Assembly (NCBI RefSeq): GCF_029784155.1
Contig: NC_073692.1
Span: forward strand, 271,779,327-271,843,326
Source: Uranotaenia lowii
Taxonomy: Eukaryota > Arthropoda > Insecta > Diptera > Culicidae
Direction: 5' to 3'
DNA length: 64,000 nucleotides
Below are positions 1 to 11,448 of this stretch, in pieces; within the stretch, counting starts at the first letter, position 1, and the number at the start of each line of letters is the position of its first letter. The notes below the pieces were generated by a model, which saw only the letters and a list, made by a program, of their open reading frames with translations, made no database searches and was not told the origin of the DNA. The translations under genes were made by a program, and so were the position numbers.

Positions 1-1386
1 AGGGCATTTAGCAGGCTTTTTGCAGTTAGCCGACTTGTGGCCGGTTTCGCTGCAGCGCCAGCATATGCCACTTCTGTCTGGCCCAGTGCAGTCGAACGAC
101 TTGTGACCGTTCAACAGGCACTTGAAGCACCGGTCCGGTTGCTGGGGGATGGATATCTGACAGATAGACCATCCCACCTTTAGCCGCCCACACTTAAGTG
201 CGGCGTTTGCTGCTGCAACCGGAAGTTTGACCAGCCCAATCTGCATACCAGATTTGGGAGGGCCATTCCGCAGACGAACCGTCATCTGGTCAGAGCAGAT
301 TTTGCACTGCTCGACCAGTGCCACCCGCAGTTCGTCTTCCGTCGTGACTTCATCCAGGTTTTTAACCCGGATGGTCACTTCCTTACAGAGGGCACGCACC
401 TCAGCCTTGTCACCAAGGGCTTCGGCGGCCTTAGCCGTAAGGGTCCCGCTGGAGTTTCCAGCACCACGCTTCAGTTCGAGGATCATCTCGCCGGTGCGTG
501 TCCGACGGATCCTCCGAACTTTCTCGCCTAAATCGGCGAGATCTTCGTTCGTACGCATCTGTCGCAAGACATCTGCGTACGTGCCCTCAGGTGCTTTGAC
601 GACAATCGCCTCGCCCCTCTCCCTGACGCGACGTTTGCGTCGTTGGGGTTGGGGTTTGGCTTTTCCCGTCTCCGTACCTTTGGGCCTTCCCCTTTTGCGC
701 GATACCGTCCGCCATCCGGTATTTGCGCTCGTCGGCTCATCTGCCTTTTCGGCAGGGCCTTCCGCCCGCTTGGAAGCGCTGGCCGCAGGATCCTGCCGGA
801 CAGACGGATCCTCCGCTCTTTTCTTAGGGTCCCCGGGTCTGAGTTCCCCGGGAGACCCTCTCTTACGCTTGCTGTTGCCAGCAAACGCAAGGCTGCCTTC
901 TGTTTGGGCAAAGGCATTGACCTTCTTTGGGCGGATGGTGTCCGCCCTCAGAGGGGTCTCTGCCGGCCCTCGCTCTTTTGGTCTGGCGGCCTCGGGCTCC
1001 GCAAGCCGTTCCACCACAGCTTTGTTGGCTGCGATGAAGAGCTGCATCACCCTGGCTAGCTTCTCGCGTATTTCCTTGTGGATGTTGGACTTCCCCTTCA
1101 CACATTCCACAAGGTCAGCGATGCCAGCCATGGCCGTGACCAACTCTACTGGAGCTCCCGGATCTTGGAGTTCCGGGGAGCTCAGTAGGTCTTCCAGTGC
1201 TTCCTGTACTTGATCGTACGGGTCCGCTCGCACATCGCTCGGTGCTTCCACCGACGTTGCCGTCGGGTCCACCGGGTTGGCAGATTGCCTAACCGGTGAA
1301 CGCCTAAGGCTACTCCCGCCGAACGGATTCGGGCTTTCGCCTTTATCCGTTCCGTCCTTTTTTGTTTCTTTCTGATTTTTTGGCAT
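1..1386 (-). CDS. Non-LTR retrotransposon ORF1 (gag-like), 5' part, truncated by window edge
   Basis: Reading the minus strand from the ATG at 1386 gives 462 codons with no stop up to base 1. The protein has a charged N-terminus, a Glu/Ala-rich middle, a basic cluster near residues 255-262 (QPQRRKRRVRER) and two CCHC zinc knuckles at its end, CFKCLLNGHKSFDC and CWRCSETGHKSANC. Such knuckles bind nucleic acid in ORF1 proteins of R1/LOA-type non-LTR elements, which form RNPs with their own RNA. An in-frame TAA lies 5 codons upstream of this ATG, which supports the start. GC-rich codon use differs from the AT-rich flank. The stop and ORF2 would lie beyond the left edge. Clade (R1 versus LOA) is inferred from the knuckle style only. 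Confidence 0.85.
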   Translation of the reverse strand, partial: MPKNQKETKKDGTDKGESPNPFGGSSLRRSPVRQSANPVDPTATSVEAPSDVRADPYDQVQEALEDLLSSPELQDPGAPVELVTAMAGIADLVECVKGKSNIHKEIREKLARVMQLFIAANKAVVERLAEPEAARPKERGPAETPLRADTIRPKKVNAFAQTEGSLAFAGNSKRKRGSPGELRPGDPKKRAEDPSVRQDPAASASKRAEGPAEKADEPTSANTGWRTVSRKRGRPKGTETGKAKPQPQRRKRRVRERGEAIVVKAPEGTYADVLRQMRTNEDLADLGEKVRRIRRTRTGEMILELKRGAGNSSGTLTAKAAEALGDKAEVRALCKEVTIRVKNLDEVTTEDELRVALVEQCKICSDQMTVRLRNGPPKSGMQIGLVKLPVAAANAALKCGRLKVGWSICQISIPQQPDRCFKCLLNGHKSFDCTGPDRSGICWRCSETGHKSANCKKPAKCP

Positions 1387-1629
1387 ATTTGATCCCACGA
1401 GTAATCAGGTAACAAACGGTCCACTGCGCCAGTGACCTGCTTAGCGCAGCAAGGACTGGGATACTGTGGGGTGTGTCCCGGTGCCCCACAGGCAACACGT
1501 CCTGGTGGTGTTCGGGACCCAAAACAGCAACATCACGACGGTCCTCCTGCGAGATAGTGGGGTTAGCTGCGGGCCTTGCGAGCCCGTGACTACAAAAAAC
1601 ATAAGCAACGAACAACGAACAACAAATTT
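1387..1629 (-). other. Probable 5' untranslated region of the non-LTR element at the left edge
   Basis: GC-rich sequence directly upstream of the minus-strand ORF1 start. It is unlike the AT-rich genomic background and ends where RTE homology on the plus strand begins (about 1630). No target duplication could be recognised, so the exact 5' end is uncertain. Confidence 0.4.
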
Positions 1630-3193
1630 CGGATGGAAATCGGCAAAGACCCACGCGACGAAAAGGGACTAGCGATTGGAAACTTGGAACATGGAACTGC
1701 CGATCTCTGAATTTTGTGGGCAGTACCCACGTGCTCTCCAACGAATTGAAGAGCCGCAAATTCGACATCGTAGCGCTGCAGGAGGTATGCTGGAAGGGCT
1801 CCAACGTACCCAGATGGTCGTGCCATCATCAGAGCTGTGGCAACACACACGAGCTTGGAACAGCTTTTATAGTGATGGGAAAGATGCAAAAGCGCGTGAT
1901 CGGGTGGTGGCCGATCAACTCACAAATGTGCCGGTTGAGAATCAAGGGCCGGTTCTTCAACATCAGCATCATCAACGTGCACAGCCCTCATCTCAGAAGT
2001 ACCGGTGACGACAAAGACGAATTCTACGCGTAGCTGGAGCGTGAATACGACCGTTGCTAGGAGGAGGGAGGCCAGGAGGAGGAATTCAAACCGACAATTG
2101 GAAGGTTCAGTGCGCACCAGCTGACCAACGAAAACGACCTCAGACTTATTGATTTCGCCGCCTTCAAACGAATGGCCGTACGTAGTACCTTTTTTCAGCA
2201 CCGCCTCCCACACAAGTACACCTGGAGATCACCATACCAAACTCAATCACAGATCGACCACGTTTTGATCGACAGACGGCACTTCTCGGACATCATCGAC
2301 GTCAGATCCTGTCGGGGCGCCAACATCGAAGATGCGCCCCAAAACCCCAAGAAGGTCTTATTCGACGAGCGGTGGGCGAAATGCGGGACACGATTTTCAA
2401 CAGATCCAGTCAACTTATCTGCTTTGCCGATGACATTGATATAGTCGGCAGATCATCAGCGGCAGTGGAGCAGATCTATCGCAAACTGAAACGCTAAGCA
2501 GGAAGGATTGGGTTGATGATTAATACGTCCAAGATGAAGTACATGCTGGCCTGCGGATCCGAGACCGACCGAACCCGCTTGTCCAGTAATAACAAGGTCA
2601 CGATCGACGGCGACGAGCTGGAGATAGTCGAAGACTTTGTCTATCTCGGCTCACTGGTGACCGCAGACAATGACACCAGCCGTGAGATCCGGAGGCGAAT
2701 TATCAGCGGAAGTCGTGCTTACTATGGACTCCACAAGCAACTGCGGTCGAGAAGACTTAGCCCTCGCACGAAGTGTAAGCTGTATATGACGCTTATTAGA
2801 CCGATTGTTCTCTACGGGCACGAGACATGGATATTGCTCGAGGAGGACCTGCGTACACTCGGAGTATTCGAGCGACGAGTGTTAAGAACCATCTTTGGCG
2901 GCTTACATTTGAACGGAGTGTGGAGGCGACTCTACGGCGAACCCAGTATCCAGAAGGTAGTGAAGGCTGGCCGGATACGCTGGGCGGGACATGTTGCGAG
3001 AATGCCGGACGACTGTCCTGCAAAACAGGTGTTCGCTACGAATCCGGTAGGAACAAGACGAGCGGGGGCGCAACGAGCGAGGTGGTTAGACCAAGTGGAG
3101 CGTGATCTGGCTAACGTAGGGTGCCCGCGAAATTGGAGAACGATTGCTATGAACCGAGTGAATTTTAGGAATTATGTTCGTCAAGTGTCGTGA
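1630..3193 (+). pseudogene. RTE-clade non-LTR retrotransposon, internally deleted and frameshifted
   Basis: The left part (about 1680-2440) matches the AP-like endonuclease of insect RTE elements in several frames: VALQEVCWKG, FNISIINVHSPH and LRLIDFAAFKRM are visible. The right part (about 2395-3193) carries the end of the reverse transcriptase and the conserved C-terminus: FADDIDIVGRSS, FVYLGSLVTADND, VLYGHETW, RWAGHVARMPDDCPAKQVF and a stop at 3191-3193. The palm and finger motifs between endonuclease and FADD are missing, so roughly the central third of ORF2 has been deleted. Frameshifts and an in-frame TAA around 2495 confirm it is dead. A short A-rich tail (about 3207-3225) follows. The family is common in mosquito genomes; clade assignment is confident, the exact family is not. 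Confidence 0.9.
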
Positions 3194-4276
3194 GACGGAA
3201 TACTATGTAAATAAAAAAAAAAATAATTTGTTTTTAAGAGAACTTCTTTAAAAATAAAGGACCTGAAATATAAGACTTCATTATTCAAAATGTATGAAAA
3301 ATTATATCAGGTCGAACGATCAATTCAGACCGGACCCTATTGAACACTGGTAAGACACAGCGATGGAAACGAAATGATTTCGATTCGATCAACGTTTAGT
3401 CGCAACGTCGCAAGATCTCGGTATGTTACAAACCAAGAGCGAACTCAATCCCGTCGGCAGCTGAATCGAGTTGGCATGATGATGGTTGAATACCTACATG
3501 CAACATTTTGGGAGTGATGTAGCTCCGAGAAGGATGCTACTCTCTATGCTCGGACTTGAATAAATTCCTACGTACGCGTCACTCGCGTAGAGTGAGTGTC
3601 ACTCTTGCACAGGATTGGACCCGATCGCAAGTTGTAACACACCGTGATCGGGGAAACTCGAGACTTGTACACTTTGGGTTTACATCTTGTTGCAACCACT
3701 CCCAAAGTTCGGCACTTGTTGGTTAGGTAGGATGGCTAGGGTTTGTTTTGCTCTCGAGTTAGCCAACCGCCCGTGTATGGATAGATACAAAAAAACATAC
3801 GCTCTATTTGAAATTTGTTTGGAACTTTTTAAATCTTCCCATGCCGTTTGCAAAGTTTCCGTTAAAACTGATGTCGTTTTTTTTATTTTATTCGTAGTTT
3901 ATAGTCGTTCCACTTGTCATAGAATGTGTTCAATTTGTTTGATGTTAGATTTATTGGGTAAGTAATTTATTCTTGTTTCTAAACATTTAAAAACTGGTTC
4001 AATATGTTTTAGTGCAAACAACTTTAAACTGTCTTATTGTATTAAACTGATTTAACAATAATTGTAATTGTTAAGAATAAATTTATACTAAGGTTGCGCG
4101 AGGATTCAACGGAAATTTTTACCGCTATTTCAGAAAATTTGGTTAAAAAAAATTCAGACAAAAACATCCATTCATTGCTTTGCTTCACTGTATCTCATTT
4201 AATTTAATATTTTGTCTCTTTTTTTGGTTTTACCAAGTTTGCCAATGATGTGAATTTTTTAAATTTTTCCAATAGG
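3194..4276. other. Intergenic, no convincing gene
   Basis: AT-rich DNA after the RTE tail, with a more GC-rich stretch at 3300-3720. Bases 3618-3654 are nearly identical to 8165-8201 (cgatcgcaagttgtaacaca core), so this stretch is probably part of a dispersed repeat. The short ORF at 3687-3965 has no recognisable domain. Confidence 0.5.
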
Positions 4277-4500
4277 TTGTACTCCATTTACCCGAAAACC
4301 ATTGCCCAGAATGAAAAATCGCCAGAATTCCAATCGCCAGAAAGAACCATTTCCCAGAATTTTTTTCCCCAGACGAACCATTCCCCAGAAAAATTTTCGC
4401 CAGAATGTACCATTTCCCAGAAATTTTTTCACCAGAATGAACCATGTACCAGAAATTTTTTCGCAAGAAGGACCATTTCCCAGAAAATTGAAAAAATATA
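4277..4500 (+). repeat. Left arm array of foldback element (~30-bp units)
   Basis: Around six or seven imperfect units alternating ttcccagaa, tttttt and cgccaga/caccaga. The short ORFs through this array simply read the repeat and are not genes. Confidence 0.8.
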
Positions 4501-5024
4501 TCCTTACTAGAAATTATTAAAAAAAAGGAATTGTAACAAAAAAAATGGGGTTTCATAACTTTATTCTTTTGCGGCAAGGCCGCAACCAACGAGGATGAAG
4601 GGGCTGAGGCGGCACAAAGCCGCCGAAGCTCCCAAATCCGAGGAGGCCGCCGACCCGCCGTCGGAAGCGGCGGCCCTAAGACATTGGTCTAGGTCTACCG
4701 GGGCTTCCTAGGTCTGCGTGAAAGCTAGGGGTGATCCCTTAGCCCCGTCCGCCACGTGACAGCGTGAAGGACAAAACGACTTTCAAGTTCGAACGCGCAG
4801 CGTGAGGAGTCGGATACCAAAACGTAAGGTAAGGTAAGCATTGAATCAATTAAAGTACCCAAACCATAAACAAAGCACAATATTGGTTCTAAAATAAATT
4901 TAGTTGGAAAATTTCAAAGTCGTAGTTTCATTTAAAAAATCATTTTGAAAAAATTAATTTCGAATCATATGAAATATTCAAGAATTCATTAAAATAAATA
5001 AAACAAATAAGAATACTAGGGGAA

Positions 5025-5222
5025 AAAATCTGGGATTTGTTCCATTCTGGGGAAAAAAATTCTGGGAAATGGTCCATTCTGGGGATAACATTTCTGGTAA
5101 ATGGTGCATTCTGGGGAATTTTTTTCTGGGAAATGGTTCATTCTGGGGTTTGATTTCGGGTATTTGTCAGTCTAGGAAAAATTCATTCTGGGCAATGGTT
5201 TTCTGGTAAATGGGATACAATC
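5025..5222 (-). repeat. Right arm array of foldback element, inverted
   Basis: Reverse complement of the left-arm units, visible as repeated ttctggg, aaatgg and attctgggg. The outermost unit pairs with 4277-4320. Confidence 0.8.
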
Positions 5223-5233
5223 TTTCCAATAGG

Positions 5234-5720
5234 TATATTTCCTCTATTTTATCAATGCTGTCAATTTAGTCAGTTTGTTTACTTTTGTTACTTTTTTTCA
5301 ATTGATTCCATTTTGCGAAATCTGCCAATATGTATTATCAAAGCAGTTTATTCTCTCCATTTTTTTTTCAAATTCATTCAACTAATCAATTTGGTCATTT
5401 TGATGGTTTCTCAATTTATTGTCATTTTTAAGTTCTAATATTTTTGTCATTTTTGAAATTGTTGTCAATTTTCACAATTAGGTCAATTTTGTGACTTTGG
5501 AAACTATAAAAAAAATATCAATTTGTCTATTTTGTCTTTTGTGATACTTGAACATTTTCTTCAAATTTTGTCGATTATGTATGCTAATTTTGTCAATTAT
5601 GGAAGTTATGTCAACGTTTATTTTCTTCTACATTTTGAGCATTTTGTTGAATTTTTTAAATATGACCCATTCCAGCATGTGGTCACAACGTTTGCAACGT
5701 TCACATCACACACTAAAAAA
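5234..5720. repeat. Degenerate gtcaatttt-type low-complexity array
   Basis: T-rich DNA with many scattered variants of gtcaattt, gtcattttt and tgtcaatt. The left flank of the foldback element (4200-4265) has the same texture, so the foldback element appears to have inserted into an old simple array. Short ORFs here have no coding signal. Confidence 0.5.
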
Positions 5721-7072
5721 ACATACCTCTAAGTTAAGAATTTAATTTGCTACAATATGAAATCAAAAGAATTTTTCTTTAACAAATAGTTATCCAAATT
5801 TAAGCAAAAGAAATCGTAACGTCACATCGCACCACTTTTTCCACTTTTCAGTTTTTTAAGAAAACCGCATTTTTCTGCTCTTCTCTCCGATCAAATTTTA
5901 ATGAAAATTTCAGAAAAGAATCGATTCATTACAATTAACGAATCTCTGTAGTATCCGAAGGCCCCATTTCGATAAGGATTATGGTAAAAAAAGATATTGT
6001 GTTCGAAAATTAGCTTCTGGTGGGTCAATTACAAAAAAAAAATAAATAAATGATCGTTAATCGACGCTCATATACCTATTTAAAAGCTTAATAACTGTTT
6101 TATGATAACTCTAATCGAAATGCGTTCTTCAGATGAAATATTGTCATAATTAAAGCTTAAAACATTCAAGTTAAAAGACAAATCGGTTGATAAAGTTCAA
6201 ATTTATTGGTGAAAAACTGTTTTTTTTTTTGTTCTTCCCGAACAAAATCCACGTAATTCTATACAAACTTCAGGTTTCCAAAATATACTCTGGCCCCTAA
6301 TTTTGCATGGAACCCTGTGCTAGTGCCTAAATTTTTATGTTTTGTTATACCTTCAAAAGTCTCTCCGTGGGATTTAATGTGGATACGGGGCTCGATTTGG
6401 ATTTTCTAGTAATATTCTTTGAGTTTGAAGTTTCAATAATGGACAGTTAAACGAAAAAAAAATTATGAGAAATTTATTTTCCATCAAAGTCTTATGAATT
6501 TGTTCGAAGGAAAAAAATGTATCTATAAAATTACCATTTATAAAGATTTTTGAATTTTGTTTGCATTTAATCCATGGATACTTAGTTATTTTGTTTGAAC
6601 ATAATGTCAGCAAGAAATAGATGCTATTAGCGCGGTTTTTCATTCTAATATAGAAGATCATGATCTTTTTGCATGATTTTTATTCAAGCCAAAGATAACT
6701 ATCTGCAGTCACAACGCTTAAAAATACATACCTTTATCACCGGTTCTAGAACGTGAAGCTACTGGGGTTATTCTTAATCTAAAATCATGTTTAAAAAATG
6801 TCATTTTACAATCATTTTGCAATTTTTTATATAGTTAGTTTTTTAACAAAGTTTTGTTTGAAATAAAGAGTAATTGTTGAAATCAGTTAATTTTCCTACT
6901 AAAGTTCTTAAATTTAAACAACAACAAACTCAATTTAAAAAAAAAGGTATTTTATAATGGAAAATGAAGCTCAAGAAGTAGCCATTCTAATGCTGTACAA
7001 ATTATTTTTAAATAATGAAAAATAAAAATCGGTTCTCCAGTTGAGAGGCGCTTGGAATGGGTCATATGTTTA
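5721..7072. other. AT-rich intergenic, nothing recognised
   Basis: Very AT-rich with homopolymer runs. The only longer minus ORF (6374-6661) is Phe/Ile/Asn-rich, as expected from AT-rich non-coding DNA. No RNA gene or element terminus recognised. Confidence 0.5.
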
Positions 7073-7080
7073 CCTGTTGC

Positions 7081-7964
7081 CAGTGTTCGGCATCGCTAAC
7101 TGAAAAGTTAGCGGCGCTAATTAGATCGCTATCTCGGCCAAAGTTAGCGATCGCTAATTAAAGCCGCTAAATGTTGCGTAAAAGTTATCGATCTATAACA
7201 AAGCGCTAATCGCTAATCGATAGTAGAAAGTTTTGAAAAAGATAAGCAAAACACAAATTTCTCAGCCATCTTTAATTATAATATCGAATAGAAAAGTTGT
7301 TAAATGATATCAATAGGGGCAGTTTTCGAACTTATTTTGTAATATTTCTGTACATATCAGTTGCGTCAGTTCACTTTTAGTTTTAGTTAGCGTATTTGGT
7401 GGAAAGTAAAACGGAAAAAAGTGGAATAATTTTTTTCAAAATATTCACCCGCTTATTAATTTTTTTACATCAGTTAATGCAAAGATTTTCTTTAGATAGA
7501 TGTTTGGTTTTATCCGAAATAGTTTATCTATTTTTTTTACATTAATACACTTATTTTATTCTGCAAATTTCAATTTTTCACAAGTTTTTCATTTCTTTAA
7601 TATTCAAAGAAGGCTTATGCTTAAGACATCACTTCAAGTGAAGGCAATTAAAAAAGACGCTCATTTCTATGATTCCAGTCAAAATAGAGTTCAAATAGCT
7701 TCTGAAATAAATCTTTAACGAAAATTTAAAGACCTGATCGGATTCAAAATTTTAAATCTGAATGATTCCGAATTTATGATCTATAAGTCTATGGCCAAAT
7801 TAACACTTCAAAGAGTTAGCGTTCTTCAGTTAGCGGAACTAAAAACTAGCGCAACTTTCTTATCCGCTAGCTAAAGAAAAATATAGCGAGAAAATTAATT
7901 CGCTAACCGAAAGTTAGCGGACTAATTAGCGATTAGCGGATTAGCGTTTTTGTGCCGGACACTG
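7081..7964. mobile_element. Non-autonomous hAT-type element (MITE), 884 bp
   Basis: Exact 8-bp target duplication cctgttgc at 7073-7080 and 7965-7972. Termini are inverted: cagtgttcggcatcgctaac on the left and cagtgtccggcacaaaaacg as the complement of the right. An 8-bp duplication plus CAGTG-type ends is diagnostic of the hAT superfamily. Subterminal zones are packed with the motif gctaat/gttagcg in both orientations, as expected for transposase binding sites. The interior is AT-rich and encodes no transposase (the 72-codon ORF at 7500 has no domain). Confidence 0.9.
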
Positions 7965-7972
7965 CCTGTTGC

Positions 7973-8376
7973 TATGATCATAAAACAGAAACTGCCCCAC
8001 CCCCTTCCCACCCACAATCGGAGGGATTTTCTTTCAACAGTACAGCAATAACACTCCATTTCGCTATCTTTCTCCATAATTGCGAACGAATCGAATCCAA
8101 CGACTAACGAACGAACGACCAAGCAACATACAACAGAGCAGGATCATTCAAAAAGTCATGATTCGATCCGATCGCAAGTTGTAACACATCGTGATCGGGG
8201 AGATTCGGGAGTTGTATCCTTCGAGATTCGTAGCTTGTCGTAACCACGCGCAACATGGTTTATAATAGATATGGGATAGCGTTGCGAGTGCACGCAATAG
8301 GATTTTTTCTGTTCTTGCATCTTCGAGTCTCTCTCCACTCTCTGAGATCTCTCCATGCAACATAAGCAGAACACAG
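7973..8376. other. Intergenic stretch with dispersed repeat motif
   Basis: Holds the second copy (8165-8201) of the motif shared with 3618-3654. No coding signal; overlapping short minus ORFs are not recognised. Confidence 0.45.
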
Positions 8377-8384
8377 GGCGTCGC

Positions 8385-9468
8385 CAGCGTTACCACATAT
8401 ACAGATTTTTCTGTAATCATACAGATTTTTTAGAAATTTTTAAACCAAGAATCTGTATATACAGATTACAGATAATTGGAAATTTATACAGATTTTATAC
8501 AGATTTTCAGCAAATCAATTTTTTTTTCAAAATATTTTGAGTTAACCGATAATATTTATTTTGATGATCCAACGTTCAAGCCATCTTTATCTGCCACACC
8601 CGCAAATTTGGAAAAAAATCCAGATCAAAGATTGGAACCGACGCAAGGGTTTGGTAACAGTTTTGCAACTTATCTCCTTGACATCTGGTCTGATATCCGA
8701 TGTCCAATAACAACGAAGAAGAAGAACCTACATTTGTTCGAAAATAATATTCCAAGATAGGATATTACAATTCATTTTTTCTCGCAGTATACTTCGAATA
8801 TAACTGAGTACAGCAACTGGTTTATAACAGAGAATGAGCACAGTTTGCTAATCCCAATCGATTGTTTTTTTAGTTTTATTAGTAACACTATACCATCTTT
8901 GTGGCATTCGTGCCATGCCCCAATTGATTGTGTTAAACCCAGGAAGGAGACATATCGATAAATTTAACGAAAGATTTGACTCCGGACTTAGTGCGACCTT
9001 ATTATCGCGCCATCACTTAATTTTAAATAAATACTTCCGAAGTTCAGACTTCCTATTACAGACTTCCGACAAAGAAAAATTAAGTTCTAGATTGTCGGAA
9101 GTCTGTGTTTTGCTGCCAGGTCACCAGTCACGTTTCTAAAATTATGATTTAAATGAACAAGATATTGTATGTTGCACTAAAAGTTTCATGCAATTTTTGC
9201 AGTTGCAGTCATTCGTACAAAATTAAACAAAAAAGCGGTTCGTGAGTAGCAAAATGACAGGATTAACTCTGTATGACAGTCCGATTTTCGCAGTAATCTG
9301 AAATGCAGTTCAATTAAGCGCGGTACACATTTTAAAGGTCGCCATAGTGCAGCGTCAATATCCGGAATAATAAAATTAGATACAGATTTCAATACAGATT
9401 TTTGAGATTTTATACAGATAAAAAAGATTTTTTGCCTCGAAAATACAGATTTAAATGTGGCAACGCTG
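8385..9468. mobile_element. hAT-type non-autonomous element, family 'cagcgtt', copy A (1084 bp)
   Basis: Flanked by exact 8-bp duplications ggcgtcgc (8377-8384 and 9469-9476). Ends are cagcgttaccacatatacag and, complemented, cagcgttgccacatttaaat. Many copies of tacagattt lie within about 150 bp of each end, in both orientations. It shares termini and several internal blocks with copies B (11449) and C (13548), but has extra sequence containing an inverted pair around 9040-9105 (acttccgac / gtcggaagt). No transposase is encoded. Confidence 0.9.
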
Positions 9469-9476
9469 GGCGTCGC

Positions 9477-10430
9477 CTGCCAGTAGCAATTGGAACGATT
9501 CCGAATGTTGGTCGTTCGTTGCTCAAAATCGTTAGAAGCGATTTTTTTCCATCGCTGGTAAGACGACGTTTGGTTAAAGCCGTGGGGCCAACACGTAGGT
9601 TCCGTTTCACTGGTATTATACTTCCACTATTTGAAACTTTAAAATCGTGCGCGAGAAGGTCTACCCATCACGGCTCCTTTCTTGTTAGAATTTGAAATAT
9701 AATTTAACGACAGATAAATCTACTACAGAAAAAAGTACCTATAACAACGAAAAAGATTTTTTTAGAAAACAGAAACCCTAATCAGATTGATTACAGTTGT
9801 CTATCTTTCACAATACTATCTGTTCTAACCTAACTTGCGCATGGTGGTCAACAAGTGGAGATATCAACTTATAAACGTCTAATTGTGATATTTCCACTGC
9901 TCAATGCTCTTTTTGTCCGATGGAAGGGAGGGCAAGTGTTTCAACTCCCATTCACCTTATCAACATGGAGCATCAAAGAAAAAATATACGTCATTATAAT
10001 TTTTAAACCACCTTTAAATTAAGTTTCTATGATCTCATATCGAATAAGGTTATGTGCTACCGCCCTGTCAGATTCATGTTAGTTTCCAAACCGTGAACTT
10101 CCATAAACACAAGAAAGCACAACATCGCCGTGACCCAATAGAGCCTACACAGTAAACGAAAATTACCGAGTTCGAAGAAGAATCGATTTACCGATATATA
10201 CCTATATATATAAACTATAGGGTACGGAAGTAAAAGTTGATAATTAAATGAAAACCTTTTTTTGTAATACTCTAGAGTTTTGTCAAAAAAGTTCCGAAAT
10301 TTGTTATATAATTTTTATGAAGAGATTAACCACCGTAATTTATGTTTGTTACTTTGATTTATCGGCCTAGCGGTGAAAAGTGATGTCCTTTTTTATTAGG
10401 AACATCTAAAGATTATGAATTTTTATTACC
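9477..10430. other. Intergenic, no gene recognised
   Basis: Moderately AT-rich. The ORF pair on opposite strands at 9402-9695 partly reads the end of copy A and is not a gene. Nothing else recognised. Confidence 0.45.
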
Positions 10431-11100
10431 TACTAGCTGATCCCATACGAACTCCGTTTCGCTTTCAATTTAGAATATGTCATGAACAGTTTGAATGAAT
10501 GTCAATTGTCAGGCATTTTCCAGACGCATTTTCGAATGCGTTGTTGAGCAATCACTGCAAAAATGCGAAACACGTTATATGTTCGATCACCTTTTCTGTC
10601 GTTTGCTACTAAATTTGAAACCAGGAATTAACTGACCGTGCCAACAAACCCCCCTGTATGAATTTTCGTTACGATGCGATACAATCTCACGTAATTGTCG
10701 CAGAAACAAAATTAACAGTTAATATGGAAGACCCCCTTTTTTTCCTTTGATATAAATATTGAAATCAGAAATCAATTGACTATCCCAACCCCCGTGTATA
10801 AATTTCGATTCGATTGTTGCATGACAACGAAATTATTGCCCTTTAAATTAAACCCCTTTTGGTGAAATCGATTGCTCTTCCCTCAAAACTCCCGTGTGCA
10901 AATTTTTCAAACCAATCCATAGCATAATAACGTCAATATAGCAAAAACAGTGGAAAATTTGTATGGACGACCTTTTTTGTTGGCCCCTGGAAAAAAATAT
11001 GACACCTGAAATAGATTGCCAATCGCTGAAAACTCCCGTGTGCAAGTTTTCATCCCAATCCATTGTGAAATAACGTCAGTATCGCAAACACAGTGAATAG
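10431..11100 (-). repeat. Outer part of inverted ~1.3-kb repeat, left copy
   Basis: Starts tactagctgatcccatacg and continues with aactccgtttcgctttc; the same sequence appears inverted at 17480-17537. Inward it consists of imperfect ~150-bp tandem units, each with gaccccttt, aattttcatcccaatcc and taacgtcaatatcgcaaaa blocks. The copy is interrupted after 11100 by a hAT-type element and resumes at 14681. No protein is encoded. Confidence 0.75.
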
Positions 11101-11448
11101 CAGTGATTGAATTTTGCTGAGCATGAGTTGATCAACCATCTCTCGCTCAACGCTTTACTCGGAAGCAAAGGTTGCTTTGAGGCAGCGAAAACGAAAAAAA
11201 CCGATGATGTATACGCTCTCAACATCCCAGTAAGCGCGTCCTCTCAGAAATCGACAGAGCATGCAAAAAATTGAGAGTTGAGTCGCCGAACTTAGAATAA
11301 AACGGTTAACTTCGGCGACACTCCAAGAACGCAAATATTTTCATTCGGTTTGTCCTGCCGAGATACCTAGAGGCAACAAATACGAATGCGTACATGCGAA
11401 ATCAGTTTGAATCGTACACTCGTACAATCGTAGTTGTCGACTTCTCAG

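Larger units (their letters stand above)
4277..5222. mobile_element. Foldback-like element with tandem-array inverted arms
   Basis: Both ends carry the 11-bp sequence tttccaatagg (4266-4276 and 5223-5233), a candidate target duplication. The ends are inverted (ttgtactccatttac on the left; ttgtatcccatttac as the complement of the right). Each arm is an array of roughly 30-bp imperfect units built on cattycccagaa-tttttt-cccaga; the left arm runs to about 4500, the right from about 5025. The core (about 4570-4830) is GC-rich and looks foreign (cggcggccctaagac). This is the architecture of Drosophila FB-type foldback elements, where arms fold into a long hairpin. No transposase is encoded; it would depend on a helper. 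Confidence 0.75.

Noticed and set aside
227..1213. 328-codon plus-strand ORF
   Set aside because: It is the antisense of the better supported minus-strand ORF1 with zinc knuckles, starts at TTG, and has no domain.
4250..4589. Overlapping ORFs on both strands with repeated Pro/Glu/Phe patterns
   Set aside because: They only translate the foldback arm array.
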